Positions 1-7,700 are shown, counted from the first letter of the stretch. The stretch is DNA of 10,999 nt from Schleiferiaceae bacterium (GCA_023260615.1 JALQUY010000006.1:16248-27246); one strand, 5' to 3'. Notes: a model not told the origin generated them from the sequence alone. Program-made: numbers and translations.

Positions 1-768
1 TAAGGTTTCATCCCCATTTTCCCCTTGTGCCAAGCGGCTTCCGCGGTAGATGATGGTAGATTCGAAGCGAATTTTATCCTTCAAATTAAAGAAGGCCTGA
101 CCACCGATTTCTGAGGATGGAACGTGGTAGAGGGTCCCGCCGTCGTTTCGGGTAGCCGTGCGCAAAGTCGCAAAAGCGCGTACCTCCCAGCCCAAGCCAT
201 TTTGGAAACTAAGTTCACCCGAGGGCTCCAACATCGTCACGCCCACATACTGAACATTAAATCGACCGCTATCTCCAGCTGATGTCCAATTGGACCAATC
301 CCGCGTGTACATGGCATAATTCGCGTAAGAGCGCTGGCGAATACCGAAGCGATAGCCCATCGTAGAGGTTAGACGACCAGAGGCACCGGCATACAAACTC
401 GCTTGCCGAACCGCTTCGTAGTTCGCAGCTTCACTCAAGAAAGGCATAGCCTCAACCCGAGCGCGCATACCCCCATTGTCGGCTGAACCTTCGAGACCCG
501 CGTACAAATTCAACACCTGCTTGACCAGAGGAAACTCTAAATGCACCACGGGGGGCAAGTAGGGCTTGTCCCAGGCGCTTCCTTGTCCCGTGAAAATGGC
601 ATTTAAACCCACACGGAAGTAGATGGACCCCACACTGTCCGATACCGCTGGTGAAAACTGCGCAGACCAATAATCCACGGGGCCCACGGGCAGGCCGAGG
701 CTGTCCGTATTCGCCGTTTGCATGAGGTGGTTCCAGGATCCGTGAGATGGGCAACTCCAAGAAGACAT
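1..768 (-). CDS. Outer-membrane beta-barrel protein, C-terminal part (frameshifted continuation, runs off window)
   Basis: Reading the minus strand in the frame whose codons include 723-721 and 3-1 gives 241 codons with no stop from the ATG at 723 to the window edge, or 256 from the ATG at 768. The peptide is typical outer-membrane barrel: alternating aromatic strands such as SIYFRVGLNAIF, VLNLYAGLEGS, ASLYAGASGR, TMGYRFGIRQ, WEVRAFATLRT and KIRFESTIIYRG, separated by polar loops. It continues the protein that begins at 1543, displaced by one base. The first residues from 768 (MSSWSCPSHGS) are probably out of frame; convincing sequence starts near HGSWNHLMQTAN, about 740-715. The ATGs at 768 and 723 are merely formal starts. 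Together the two parts give about 510 residues, close to what I recall as the family's usual size, so the true stop is probably just beyond position 1. Confidence 0.7.
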   Translation of the reverse strand, partial: MSSWSCPSHGSWNHLMQTANTDSLGLPVGPVDYWSAQFSPAVSDSVGSIYFRVGLNAIFTGQGSAWDKPYLPPVVHLEFPLVKQVLNLYAGLEGSADNGGMRARVEAMPFLSEAANYEAVRQASLYAGASGRLTSTMGYRFGIRQRSYANYAMYTRDWSNWTSAGDSGRFNVQYVGVTMLEPSGELSFQNGLGWEVRAFATLRTATRNDGGTLYHVPSSEIGGQAFFNLKDKIRFESTIIYRGSRLAQGENGDETL

Positions 769-1543
769 CCTGGACGGGCAAGCGCCAGTCGATGCCCCCT
801 GCGAGACCACTTTCCACTTGACGACCTCCTTGGTCGATCCAGTGGTGGCCGGTGAGTTCGGCTCCGTGGAAGACTTGCTTTCGACGGATTCGGCTTTGGA
901 GGTAGGACAGGCCTACTTGGTAGTCCTGCGTCCAGCGTCCAGGAGCTGAAGCGGCTGTATCTGCCGCATTGCTCGCTGTCAAAGGCATGCCATAAAACGC
1001 GTAGCGGTTCCAGTCGGCAGATGCTTCGGTGCTCAAGCGACCGCGGCCAATAATGCGTGCATACTGCCCAGAGAGGCTGTTTTCCATCCAGGTGGTGCGG
1101 TTGTAGACATTCAGAGGATTGCCCGTGGCGTCATTTGCCTTAAAGCCTCCCTGCGTGGAAAAATGCTGCCCTTGTACGCCCCAACGCTGTAGATCTGACC
1201 GCGCATTGCCCAAGGCAAACCCCACATCGGCGGTGGCGTAGTTGCCGAGCGCCATGTGCACCGTGTTTGCAGGCAAGCGCTCCAACTTGGTGCGGCTGAT
1301 TTTCAATGGGGGGATGGCTTCCATGCGAGGCTCGGGCACCCAGGTGCGGTTTCGCACGCTAATAGCGACCGGAAGTTTCTCGACGGTGGTGTCCATCACG
1401 TTGGGTTGTCCCGTGATTTTGATGCCCTCGGCTACTTGAGCCTTGTACTTTTCCGTGACCGAAATTTCAATACCGTTCATCACCGGCTGCGCCCACACGC
1501 TTGCCGCCGTCAAAGTCAGAAGAGAGAAGAGAATGCGTTTCAT
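452..1543 (-). CDS. Outer-membrane beta-barrel protein, N-terminal part (frameshifted)
   Basis: This frame encodes the exported N-terminal half of an outer-membrane barrel protein. Residues 1-18 are a signal peptide (MKRILFSLLTLTAASVWAQ, cleavage likely before Q19). A short N-terminal segment of about 75 residues precedes barrel-like sequence with aromatic-rich alternating strands and the block LGNYATADVGFALGNA (about 99-114), then HFSTQGGFK. This pattern matches the Bacteroidota proteins usually labelled 'TonB-dependent receptor' that follow a large TPR gene, although I see no TonB box or plug domain. The start ATG overlaps the TGA of the TPR gene (ATGA), so translation is probably coupled. 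Homologous-looking sequence ends around residue 260 (ELPIS); the remaining ~100 residues, rich in G, R, C and P, look like an out-of-frame tail ending at the TGA at 452. The family is recalled, not searched. Authentic coding continues in the neighbouring frame, listed separately. Confidence 0.75.
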   Translation of the reverse strand: MKRILFSLLTLTAASVWAQPVMNGIEISVTEKYKAQVAEGIKITGQPNVMDTTVEKLPVAISVRNRTWVPEPRMEAIPPLKISRTKLERLPANTVHMALGNYATADVGFALGNARSDLQRWGVQGQHFSTQGGFKANDATGNPLNVYNRTTWMENSLSGQYARIIGRGRLSTEASADWNRYAFYGMPLTASNAADTAASAPGRWTQDYQVGLSYLQSRIRRKQVFHGAELTGHHWIDQGGRQVESGLAGGIDWRLPVQDVFLELPISRILEPPHANGEYGQPRPARGPRGLLVCAVFTSGIGQCGVHLLPCGFKCHFHGTRKRLGQALLAPRGAFRVSSGQAGVEFVRGSRRFSRQWGYARSG

Positions 1544-4500
1544 GGGAGCGTAGGCGTTTCAATGATGGTGTCCACTTCAGGGCCGCTGGCGTCTTCGGCG
1601 GGGGTATTCAAAATAGCTTGGAAGGCTTTCGCTTGCTCCACCGTTTCAGCGATGAAGTTTTCGGCGATGATGAAGTCCAAGGTGTAGTTCGCTTGGAATG
1701 TATCGTCCAAAGCGTCGTAGTTGTGCGCCAAGATCAGCAGGGCTTTAAAGCGCCATTCTCCTTGACCGGGCAAATTGTCAATCAGCCAGAAGATTTCTTC
1801 GTTGGAGGCCGAATGCGATCCGTCCAAATACAAAATCAAGGCCTGGTAGTAGGAAGCCTCCGCCTGAAGGACCGCGGGACCGTTCTTCTTCAATTCCGCA
1901 TAGGCGCTCAGCGACTTTGTCACCCATTCGCGTTGGCTCGGCTCCAAGCCGGTGTCGCCCCACGAGGTAAGGAAATCTGCCTTCCGAATTCGCTTACCCA
2001 TGGCCATCGTCATCGCGTTGCGTGCCACATTGGCTTTGGCTTCGGTACGAACTTCTGGGCTATTGCGCTCGTCGGCCGCCACTACCTCGGAATAGCCATA
2101 CGCTACCTCTAGGTGCTTCAAGGCTTGGTGGCCGCGCATCATGGCGACATTGGCCTCGCGAAGCAGGCTGGGGTCGTCGCTCAAAGCGAGGACTGATTCC
2201 GCGGCGATGAGCATTTCGTCGGCGTTCTTTCGGGCCGAACTAATGCGCAAAATCCACGTCCAAGCATTGATGTGGTGCTCGCCCACAGGCGCTTGCGTGA
2301 CCTTGCGGAAGTAGCCCAAGGCCTCCTCCGCTTTGTTCAATCGACGTGCAGATTCGCCCGCGTAGTGGTTGGCCTTCACCGTAAAGAATCCGTCGGGGAA
2401 GCGCTTCATGTAGCGGTCAAAGCCCGCCATCGCTTCGTCAAACTTGCTGGAGGCATACTTGTCGTAGGCCGACATGTAGGCAACGCTGTCCAATTCGCTG
2501 GCGCGGATTTGGGCAAAATCGATGCCCTGCACCCAGGTCAAGTAGTCGTCAATGCGGTTGGCCTCGTCGTAGACGCTGCGGGCGGTCGTGATAGCCTCGC
2601 GTGCTTCGGGCGTTCCAGGGTATTTCTTCACGATGTCCTGGAAGGAGGCGATGGCCGCATCCAAACGCTGGTCGTTGCGTTGGGCAATGGCGATGTTCAA
2701 CGCGGCACGGCGCGCTTTTTCCGAGTTGGGTACGCGGCGCATGTAGGCCTTGAAGGAGGCTTCGGCGTCGCTGTTTTCGCCTCGGCGGAGCTGCGTTTGA
2801 GCCAGTTCGTACTGGGCCTCGTCCGAGTATTTACCCCCGTAGGCGTCGTTTTCCGTATTGGCCGCGGCGAGGGAGCGCAAGGTGGCCATCTTTTGGGCAT
2901 CCTTGCCCAACAAGCCCATACACAGCGCTTGCTGGAATTGGGCGTATCCGGCATAGCGGCCGTTGGCGTCTAGTCGGACCGATTTTTCATAGTACTCCTG
3001 TGCCAAAGCGTGCTTACCGAGCAAGAAGTAGAGATCGGCTAGACGCAAGGTGGCATCTTCAATCTTGCGGTCCTTGCCTTTGGCATCCTGGAGGTAGACG
3101 CGGAAAGCCGCCGAGGCATCTTCCAATCTATCCAACTTGTACAAGCAGTACGCCTTGTTGTAGAGGGCGGTGGGACGTTCGGTCAAAGTGTAGCTGCCGG
3201 GGGTCTTCAAGAAGGACTCAAATTGAGCGAGCGCTTCCTGGGCATCGCCCTTGCGGTAGGCCAATTCGCCCAACCAGAAATGGCTCAAGGCCACAAAGGT
3301 CAAATTCTGCGGATAACCCAAGGACTTATTGAAGTATTCCTGTGCGCCACTCCAGTCGCTCACTTGGAAAAATTCCACGGCCCGGAAGTAGGCCACACGC
3401 TGGTAGGCTTCGCGCATGGCCATCGTGCCCATGCCCGTTTGGACGATCGCCTCCATGGCGCGTCCGTAGTCTTTGGACGTGATGTAGAGGTTGGCCAGGT
3501 ATTCATTGGCCTCGCGGCGGTGCTCTGTTTGCGGGAAGTCGCTCAGGAATCGCTTAAACATGTCAATGGCATCGCCAAAGGGGCTCGAACTCTTGTAGGT
3601 CAATTTGGCCGCTTGGAAGGCGGATTCTTCGAGGATGACCGGATCTTTGGCCAGTTCACTCACCGCTTTGAAGGCATTGAGCGCTTCCTCCATTTGGCCC
3701 TCTTTCACATAGCAGTCGGCCAAGAGGTACAGCCCGAATTCAGACACCTGACCCGCGTTGTTGGAAATCTTGTTCAAGGCCTGAATTGCCTCTTTGTAAT
3801 GCCCCGTCTGCGCATTGACCACCCCGAGCTGGTAGTAGTCGTCGGCGGTCATTTTTCCGCCCAAATCGCGGTGCATCGCCAAGTAGGGCAAGGCTTCGGG
3901 ATAGCGCTTTTTCTTGTAGAGGCTTTGGCCAATCAGTTTGGCAATCTCTGGAGTGCGCTTGGCCGTGGCGTTCTTGAGCAAGGATTCACCCAGCTTCAAC
4001 AGCTTGTCGTCCAGGCCTTGACGCGCATAGATTTGGGCCAAGTAGTAGGGAACCACCATGCCGAACTCTTCATGGTTCTGCAAGGGCTCCAAATTTTCCA
4101 TCGCCGTCACATCGTTGGTATCCAAGTAGGCGATGTGGCCGTAGTAGTACTGGGCCGAAGCCGCAATGGGGTACTTGGTGGCTTTCGCCGCGGCCAGTTG
4201 TGGACGGGCTAAATCGTACTCTTCCAGCAAGAAATGCGAATAGCCGAGTTTGAATTGTACTTCGGCACGTTCCGCCTTGGGGAGGTACAGACCGTCTAGG
4301 CGGCGCAGCCAATCGCGGGCATCGTTGTAGCGGCGGCGGTTAAAGGAATATTCGGCCATTTCCAAAACAGCTTCCTTGCGGCGAGCCGTGCTGGGGTAGG
4401 CATCCAGGAAAGCCAGCACCTGGTCGCCCGCATCGCGGTTGAGCAAACGCACTGCACAGATGGCCTTGAAGAAGGCGGCCTGCTCGGCTAAATCGGTTTG

Positions 4501-4680
4501 TGCATCCACAGCTTGGAGGACCTCCCCGAAGCCTTCCGCGGCGGGAGCGTAGAGCGCTCGGTCAAACAAACCTCGGCTATCCGCGTAGATGGATTGGGGG
4601 GTGGCGTGGGAGAAAGGAGCCTGGCCATGAGCCGCTGCGGCCCCGACCAAGAACGCTAGTAGAAGTAATCTTCGCATCAT
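1540..4680 (-). CDS. Large exported tetratricopeptide (TPR) repeat protein
   Basis: This encodes about 1046 residues, almost entirely TPR-like helical repeats behind a signal peptide (MMRRLLLLAFLVGAAAAHGQA, cleavage near G-Q-A). Repeat signatures recur throughout, for example YYQLGVVNAQTGHYKEAIQAL, FWLGELAYRKGDAQEALAQF, LADLYFLLGKHALAQEYYEK, YELAQTQLRRGENSDAEASF and YAGESARRLNKAEEALGYF. Near the C-terminus lies AEASYYQALILYLDGSHSAS followed by FKALLILAHNYDALDDTFQAN, a block I recall as conserved in Bacteroidota TPR proteins of this size. It should be periplasmic, acting as a protein-protein scaffold; no enzymatic domain is visible. The frame is open from an ATG at 4734, but that start would put 18 mostly non-signal residues before the signal peptide and leave only 5 bases to the divergent ftsE. 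I prefer the ATG at 4680, 11 bases after a -7-like box. The stop overlaps the start of the downstream barrel gene, suggesting a functional pair. The exact role is unknown. Confidence 0.88.
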   Translation of the reverse strand: MMRRLLLLAFLVGAAAAHGQAPFSHATPQSIYADSRGLFDRALYAPAAEGFGEVLQAVDAQTDLAEQAAFFKAICAVRLLNRDAGDQVLAFLDAYPSTARRKEAVLEMAEYSFNRRRYNDARDWLRRLDGLYLPKAERAEVQFKLGYSHFLLEEYDLARPQLAAAKATKYPIAASAQYYYGHIAYLDTNDVTAMENLEPLQNHEEFGMVVPYYLAQIYARQGLDDKLLKLGESLLKNATAKRTPEIAKLIGQSLYKKKRYPEALPYLAMHRDLGGKMTADDYYQLGVVNAQTGHYKEAIQALNKISNNAGQVSEFGLYLLADCYVKEGQMEEALNAFKAVSELAKDPVILEESAFQAAKLTYKSSSPFGDAIDMFKRFLSDFPQTEHRREANEYLANLYITSKDYGRAMEAIVQTGMGTMAMREAYQRVAYFRAVEFFQVSDWSGAQEYFNKSLGYPQNLTFVALSHFWLGELAYRKGDAQEALAQFESFLKTPGSYTLTERPTALYNKAYCLYKLDRLEDASAAFRVYLQDAKGKDRKIEDATLRLADLYFLLGKHALAQEYYEKSVRLDANGRYAGYAQFQQALCMGLLGKDAQKMATLRSLAAANTENDAYGGKYSDEAQYELAQTQLRRGENSDAEASFKAYMRRVPNSEKARRAALNIAIAQRNDQRLDAAIASFQDIVKKYPGTPEAREAITTARSVYDEANRIDDYLTWVQGIDFAQIRASELDSVAYMSAYDKYASSKFDEAMAGFDRYMKRFPDGFFTVKANHYAGESARRLNKAEEALGYFRKVTQAPVGEHHINAWTWILRISSARKNADEMLIAAESVLALSDDPSLLREANVAMMRGHQALKHLEVAYGYSEVVAADERNSPEVRTEAKANVARNAMTMAMGKRIRKADFLTSWGDTGLEPSQREWVTKSLSAYAELKKNGPAVLQAEASYYQALILYLDGSHSASNEEIFWLIDNLPGQGEWRFKALLILAHNYDALDDTFQANYTLDFIIAENFIAETVEQAKAFQAILNTPAEDASGPEVDTIIETPTLP

Positions 4681-4691
4681 TGTCAGTAGCA

Positions 4692-4699
4692 TAAAGGTA
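4692..4699 (-). promoter_or_regulatory. Putative -7 box of the TPR/barrel operon
   Basis: On the minus strand this reads TACCTTTA, one mismatch from the Bacteroidota -7 consensus TAnnTTTG. It lies 11 bases upstream of the tandem ATGATG that begins the signal peptide of the TPR protein, so the transcript would have almost no leader. I see no convincing TTG -33 element at the usual distance. If the box is real, it rules out the in-frame ATGs at 4692 and 4734 as starts. Confidence 0.4.
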
Positions 4700-4720
4700 G
4701 TCCGGACCACGAAAATCCTG

Positions 4721-4728
4721 TTAATTTG
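4721..4728 (+). promoter_or_regulatory. Putative -7 box of ftsE
   Basis: TTAATTTG differs at one position from TAnnTTTG and ends 11 bases before the ATG at 4740, the same spacing as the box serving the divergent TPR gene. No Shine-Dalgarno sequence precedes the ATG. No clear -33 TTG is seen, so this is suggestive only. Confidence 0.35.
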
Positions 4729-4739
4729 TGGCATAAACC

Positions 4740-5435
4740 ATGCCTATGTCCTCTTCAAACCCCATTCTATCCCTCAAAAACGCGGACATTTATCAAGGTG
4801 ACCATCTGATTTTGAACCAGATAAACCTTGAAATGCAGCAAGGCGACTTCGTGTATTTGATCGGCGCGACCGGTTCCGGAAAGTCCTCTTTGCTCAAAAC
4901 ATTGTACGCCGACCTGCCCTTAACGGTGGGCGAAGGGCACTTAGTGGGCTACGATTTGCGCGCGTTGAAGGATTCGGACATTCCTTTTTTGCGCCGAAAC
5001 TTGGGCATCGTCTTCCAAGATTTTCAATTGCTGATGGATCGAAGTGTCTATGACAACCTCGACTTTGTCCTTCAAGCAACCGGCCATCACAACAAATCGG
5101 AAAATGCGGACCGCATTCAACAGGTGCTTAAGCGCGTGGGCATGGCCACCAAAGAGCACAAGATGCCCTTCCGTTTGTCTGGCGGGGAACAACAGCGTGT
5201 CGCTATTGCGCGGGCGCTCTTGAACAATCCCCCACTGATCCTCGCAGATGAGCCGACCGGGAACTTGGATCCGCACACCTCCGAAGAAATCATGCACTTG
5301 ATGGAGGAGATTTCGGCATCCGGTCGCACCATCCTCATGGCTACGCACGACTATGCCTTGCTGCTCAAATTCCCGCACCAAACCTGGAAATGCGCCAATG
5401 GCAGCATCAGCAGCACGGTGCAGCGCACGCTTTAA
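4740..5435 (+). CDS. ftsE: FtsE-type ABC transporter ATP-binding protein
   Basis: This is a 231-residue ABC ATPase with every catalytic motif intact: Walker A GATGSGKS (42-49), Q-loop Gln93 in VFQDFQLL, signature LSGGEQ (146-151), Walker B LILADE (166-171) followed by PTGNLD, and H-loop His203 in ATHD. The length, the IVFQDFQLL block and the ADEPTGNLD block fit the FtsE/LolD/MacB group, and FtsE is the best match. FtsE dimerises at the inner membrane with FtsX and controls periplasmic peptidoglycan hydrolases during division. No ftsX or other permease lies within the window, so the partner must be encoded elsewhere. The start may be the ATG at 4740 or the ATG at 4746 (two codons in). The gene is divergent from the TPR/barrel operon and its TAA overlaps the TAA of the convergent glycosyltransferase. 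LolD-like alternatives cannot be excluded without the permease. Confidence 0.85.
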   Translation: MPMSSSNPILSLKNADIYQGDHLILNQINLEMQQGDFVYLIGATGSGKSSLLKTLYADLPLTVGEGHLVGYDLRALKDSDIPFLRRNLGIVFQDFQLLMDRSVYDNLDFVLQATGHHNKSENADRIQQVLKRVGMATKEHKMPFRLSGGEQQRVAIARALLNNPPLILADEPTGNLDPHTSEEIMHLMEEISASGRTILMATHDYALLLKFPHQTWKCANGSISSTVQRTL

Positions 5436-7672
5436 TCCAAAAGTTTCGCTAGGGAGCTCGGTTCCGTCCACGGACGGCGGGCCGCTTTGACTGCCTCCGC
5501 CCGCTGGGCATCCCATGGGCTTTTTGCTGCGGCTTCCACAGCCACTGCGAGGCTTTCCGGGCTGTCGTAGGTGAAAATGCCCATTTCAGGCGTCCAATCA
5601 AGTCCATGTACCGCGGCTTTGTGTGCCACAATCCAACGCGCCTGGTACAGCGCTTGAATGAGTTTTAGTTTGAGGCCCAAGCTGTGTTCCGCGTGGACGA
5701 GGACCATCGACGCGTCCTGGAAAGCCTGAGCCATACGTGCATCGTCGGGGCGGTCGAGGATCTGCACGCCGGTGTTCCTTGCGAGCTGTTGCAGATCTTC
5801 CGAAAAATCATGCCCTGCCCAGGTGACGGCCACCGGGAGATTGGCGGTCCAGCGGGCGGCACGCTCGTTCTCCACGACCGAAAATTTCCCAGGAACCAGG
5901 AGGCTTTTTAGGGCCGCTTCGTGTGCAGGTGGTGTCCCATGGAATCGCTTCTGCGGGGGAACGATGGTGGCGGCAGTACCTCCCATCGCCTGCCAGGCTT
6001 GGGCGTCCCCGGGCGTCAAGGTCCATACAGGTCCTGCCCAACGCTGGGCCAGGTTGCGTTCCCAACGCAGCAGCTTCGCCGCCTCCCAGCGCAAATACGC
6101 CCGCTTGAGCCCGGTCGAATAGCTCGCCAAACTTTGGTAGTACTGGGCCTCCGGGTTGTGCCATCGAAGAATGGCTTCCGCCGGAAAATCGAGTCCGGTG
6201 AGGTGGGTTCCCTGCACCACGTGCTTCCCTTTTGCGGTGGTCAAGGCCTCGTGTAGCAGCGGCGTACTACGACTCCCCACGATGTAAGGTCGGTTCCACG
6301 AAAGGATGGCCCACGGGCTGCGGCGGTAGGTCTTGAACTGCACACCCGGGTGTTCGCTAAGTCGTAGCGCCTGGGTATGTGCTAGGGCAGCCTTGGTAGT
6401 GGCATGTACCACTACCTGGTAGCCAGCTTGCACGAGGTTTTCGACCTGACCTGCCACTTCCAGGGTGCCGCCGTAGGGCGGCGGTTCCAGGCGGTCCATG
6501 GACCAGACATGCACGGTCTTTTCCCCGTTCAACCGGCAAATCAGCTGCTTCCAGGTCTCTTTTTCGTGGTCCCAGTGGTAGCGGTGGGCCGCCTGCTGGG
6601 CAGCTTGAACGGCACCGCGGTAGGCATCGGGTTGGAGGAGCTCGTTCGCGGCGCTCAAGATGGCTTCGGGCGTCGTTTCTGGGATGACCCGTCCTGCAGC
6701 GCCGAGGTGCGCGGCGACTTCGACCAGGTTGCTGGCGATGACGGGGATACCCGCTTGGAAGTAGTCAAAGAGTTTGTTGGGCAGGCTCCAACGGTAGTTC
6801 TGGCTTTTGGGTTTATCTAGGGAGAACCCGAGGTGAGCGGCTTGGGTGTAGCGGCGCAGCGCCTCGCGCGGCACGCGACCGATGAAGCGGACTTTGCTGT
6901 CACTCCAGCCCTGGGAATCTGCGCTGCGTTGAAGGTGGGGCAAGGCGTCGCCGGAACCTACGATGAGCAGCAAGGCCTTCGGATCTTGGCCTACTGCTTC
7001 AAGGAGTTCTTCCGCCCCGCGGTCGATGTTAATTCCTGCGCCTTGGAGGATCCAAATGGGGCGGTCTGTGGGGAGGTTGAGTTCGCGGCAGGCGTCCAAG
7101 CGGCGGGCTTCCTGCTGGTCGTCCCCAGTCGGTGGGAAGGGCAGTCCTTCCTCGGGCAAGAGAGGCACGTTCCGAACGACATTCAGCGACTGCCCGTATT
7201 CGGCATAATAGGCCTGTGCAATGCTGGTATTGACCGTGATGCCTGCCGTGATGCGCGGGAAGCAGCGCTTTTCCACCCAGCGCCAAAGGCCTTGAATAAA
7301 GGGGCGCGATTCCAGCTCCGGTGCGCCCAAAAAATACTCGTGGCTGTCGTAGACCAGAGCTTTACGACGGCGGCGCGCCCAGTAGGCGTTGGGCCATAGG
7401 GTGTCGAGATCGTTGGCCAGATAGACGTCTGGTTTTTCCCGACGCAAGGCGTCCGACAAGCGCCATTGAAATTCTAGGTAGAAAAGGGGGCCTCGGTGAA
7501 AAAAACAGGTGAAGCGTTCGGTGCGGTAGGGGCGCGTCAGCGGGGCGGGATTGGGGTAGGTTCGGCCCACGAGCACGACCTCATAGCCCATCTCTTGCCA
7601 GACCATGCAGCTTCGGTGCACGCGCTGGTCCGAATGCAAATCGTTGATTACCGCTAACACGACTTTAGGCAT
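5432..7672 (-). CDS. Two-domain fused glycosyltransferase (GT4-like N-terminal module plus second GT module)
   Basis: The product is 746 residues and holds two glycosyltransferase modules in one frame. Module 1 (about 1-380) has a GT-B layout: N-terminal NDLHSDQRVHR, then ITVNTSIAQAYY, the nucleotide-sugar half starting IWILQGAGINIDRGAEELLEA, FIGRVPREALRRYTQAAHLG and SLPNKLFDYFQAGIPVIASN. These resemble GT4-type enzymes, with Asp where many have the second Glu of the EX7E motif. Module 2 starts near 385 with TVHVWSMDRLEPPPYGGTLEVAG, an opening like that of stand-alone Bacteroidota glycosyltransferases, and ends with GLKLKLIQALYQARWIVAHKAAV. Substrates cannot be read from sequence; surface polysaccharide or glycoprotein synthesis in the cytoplasm is inferred. 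The frame opens at a GTG at 7678, but the ATG at 7672 gives the natural start MPKVVLAVINDLHSD and sits 5 bases after a -7-like box. There are no transmembrane segments. The stop overlaps that of ftsE. Confidence 0.85.
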   Translation of the reverse strand: MPKVVLAVINDLHSDQRVHRSCMVWQEMGYEVVLVGRTYPNPAPLTRPYRTERFTCFFHRGPLFYLEFQWRLSDALRREKPDVYLANDLDTLWPNAYWARRRRKALVYDSHEYFLGAPELESRPFIQGLWRWVEKRCFPRITAGITVNTSIAQAYYAEYGQSLNVVRNVPLLPEEGLPFPPTGDDQQEARRLDACRELNLPTDRPIWILQGAGINIDRGAEELLEAVGQDPKALLLIVGSGDALPHLQRSADSQGWSDSKVRFIGRVPREALRRYTQAAHLGFSLDKPKSQNYRWSLPNKLFDYFQAGIPVIASNLVEVAAHLGAAGRVIPETTPEAILSAANELLQPDAYRGAVQAAQQAAHRYHWDHEKETWKQLICRLNGEKTVHVWSMDRLEPPPYGGTLEVAGQVENLVQAGYQVVVHATTKAALAHTQALRLSEHPGVQFKTYRRSPWAILSWNRPYIVGSRSTPLLHEALTTAKGKHVVQGTHLTGLDFPAEAILRWHNPEAQYYQSLASYSTGLKRAYLRWEAAKLLRWERNLAQRWAGPVWTLTPGDAQAWQAMGGTAATIVPPQKRFHGTPPAHEAALKSLLVPGKFSVVENERAARWTANLPVAVTWAGHDFSEDLQQLARNTGVQILDRPDDARMAQAFQDASMVLVHAEHSLGLKLKLIQALYQARWIVAHKAAVHGLDWTPEMGIFTYDSPESLAVAVEAAAKSPWDAQRAEAVKAARRPWTEPSSLAKLLD

Positions 7673-7677
7673 AGGCA

Positions 7678-7685
7678 CGAAGGTA
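7678..7685 (-). promoter_or_regulatory. Putative -7 box of the glycosyltransferase gene
   Basis: The minus strand reads TACCTTCG, one mismatch from TAnnTTTG, followed by 5 bases and the ATG at 7672. This mirrors the box and 5-base gap of the divergent queA. It implies a leaderless or nearly leaderless mRNA. It also argues against the GTG at 7678 as the start. No good -33 element is visible. Confidence 0.4.
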
Positions 7686-7700
7686 GGCCAAAGCCTCGGC

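Noticed and set aside
2272..2973. Plus-strand open frame of 233 codons opposite the TPR gene
   Set aside because: Antisense shadow; Val/Gly/Arg-rich with no domain or start signal.
3223..4212. Plus-strand open frame of 329 codons opposite the TPR gene
   Set aside because: Its composition is that of an antisense shadow of a GC-rich gene; the minus-strand TPR protein shows clear repeats and a signal peptide.
4681..4734. ATG at 4734 (or 4692) as start of the TPR protein
   Set aside because: It would bury the signal peptide 18 residues in and nearly abut the ftsE ATG; the ATG at 4680 gives a clean signal peptide.
5464..5477. CCGTCC-AC-GGACGG inverted repeat near the ftsE/glycosyltransferase junction, considered as a terminator
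   Set aside because: The loop is two bases, there is no T run, and it lies inside the glycosyltransferase coding sequence.
7673..7678. GTG at 7678 as start of the glycosyltransferase
   Set aside because: It overlaps the putative -7 box and adds only two residues; the ATG at 7672 gives the natural N-terminus.
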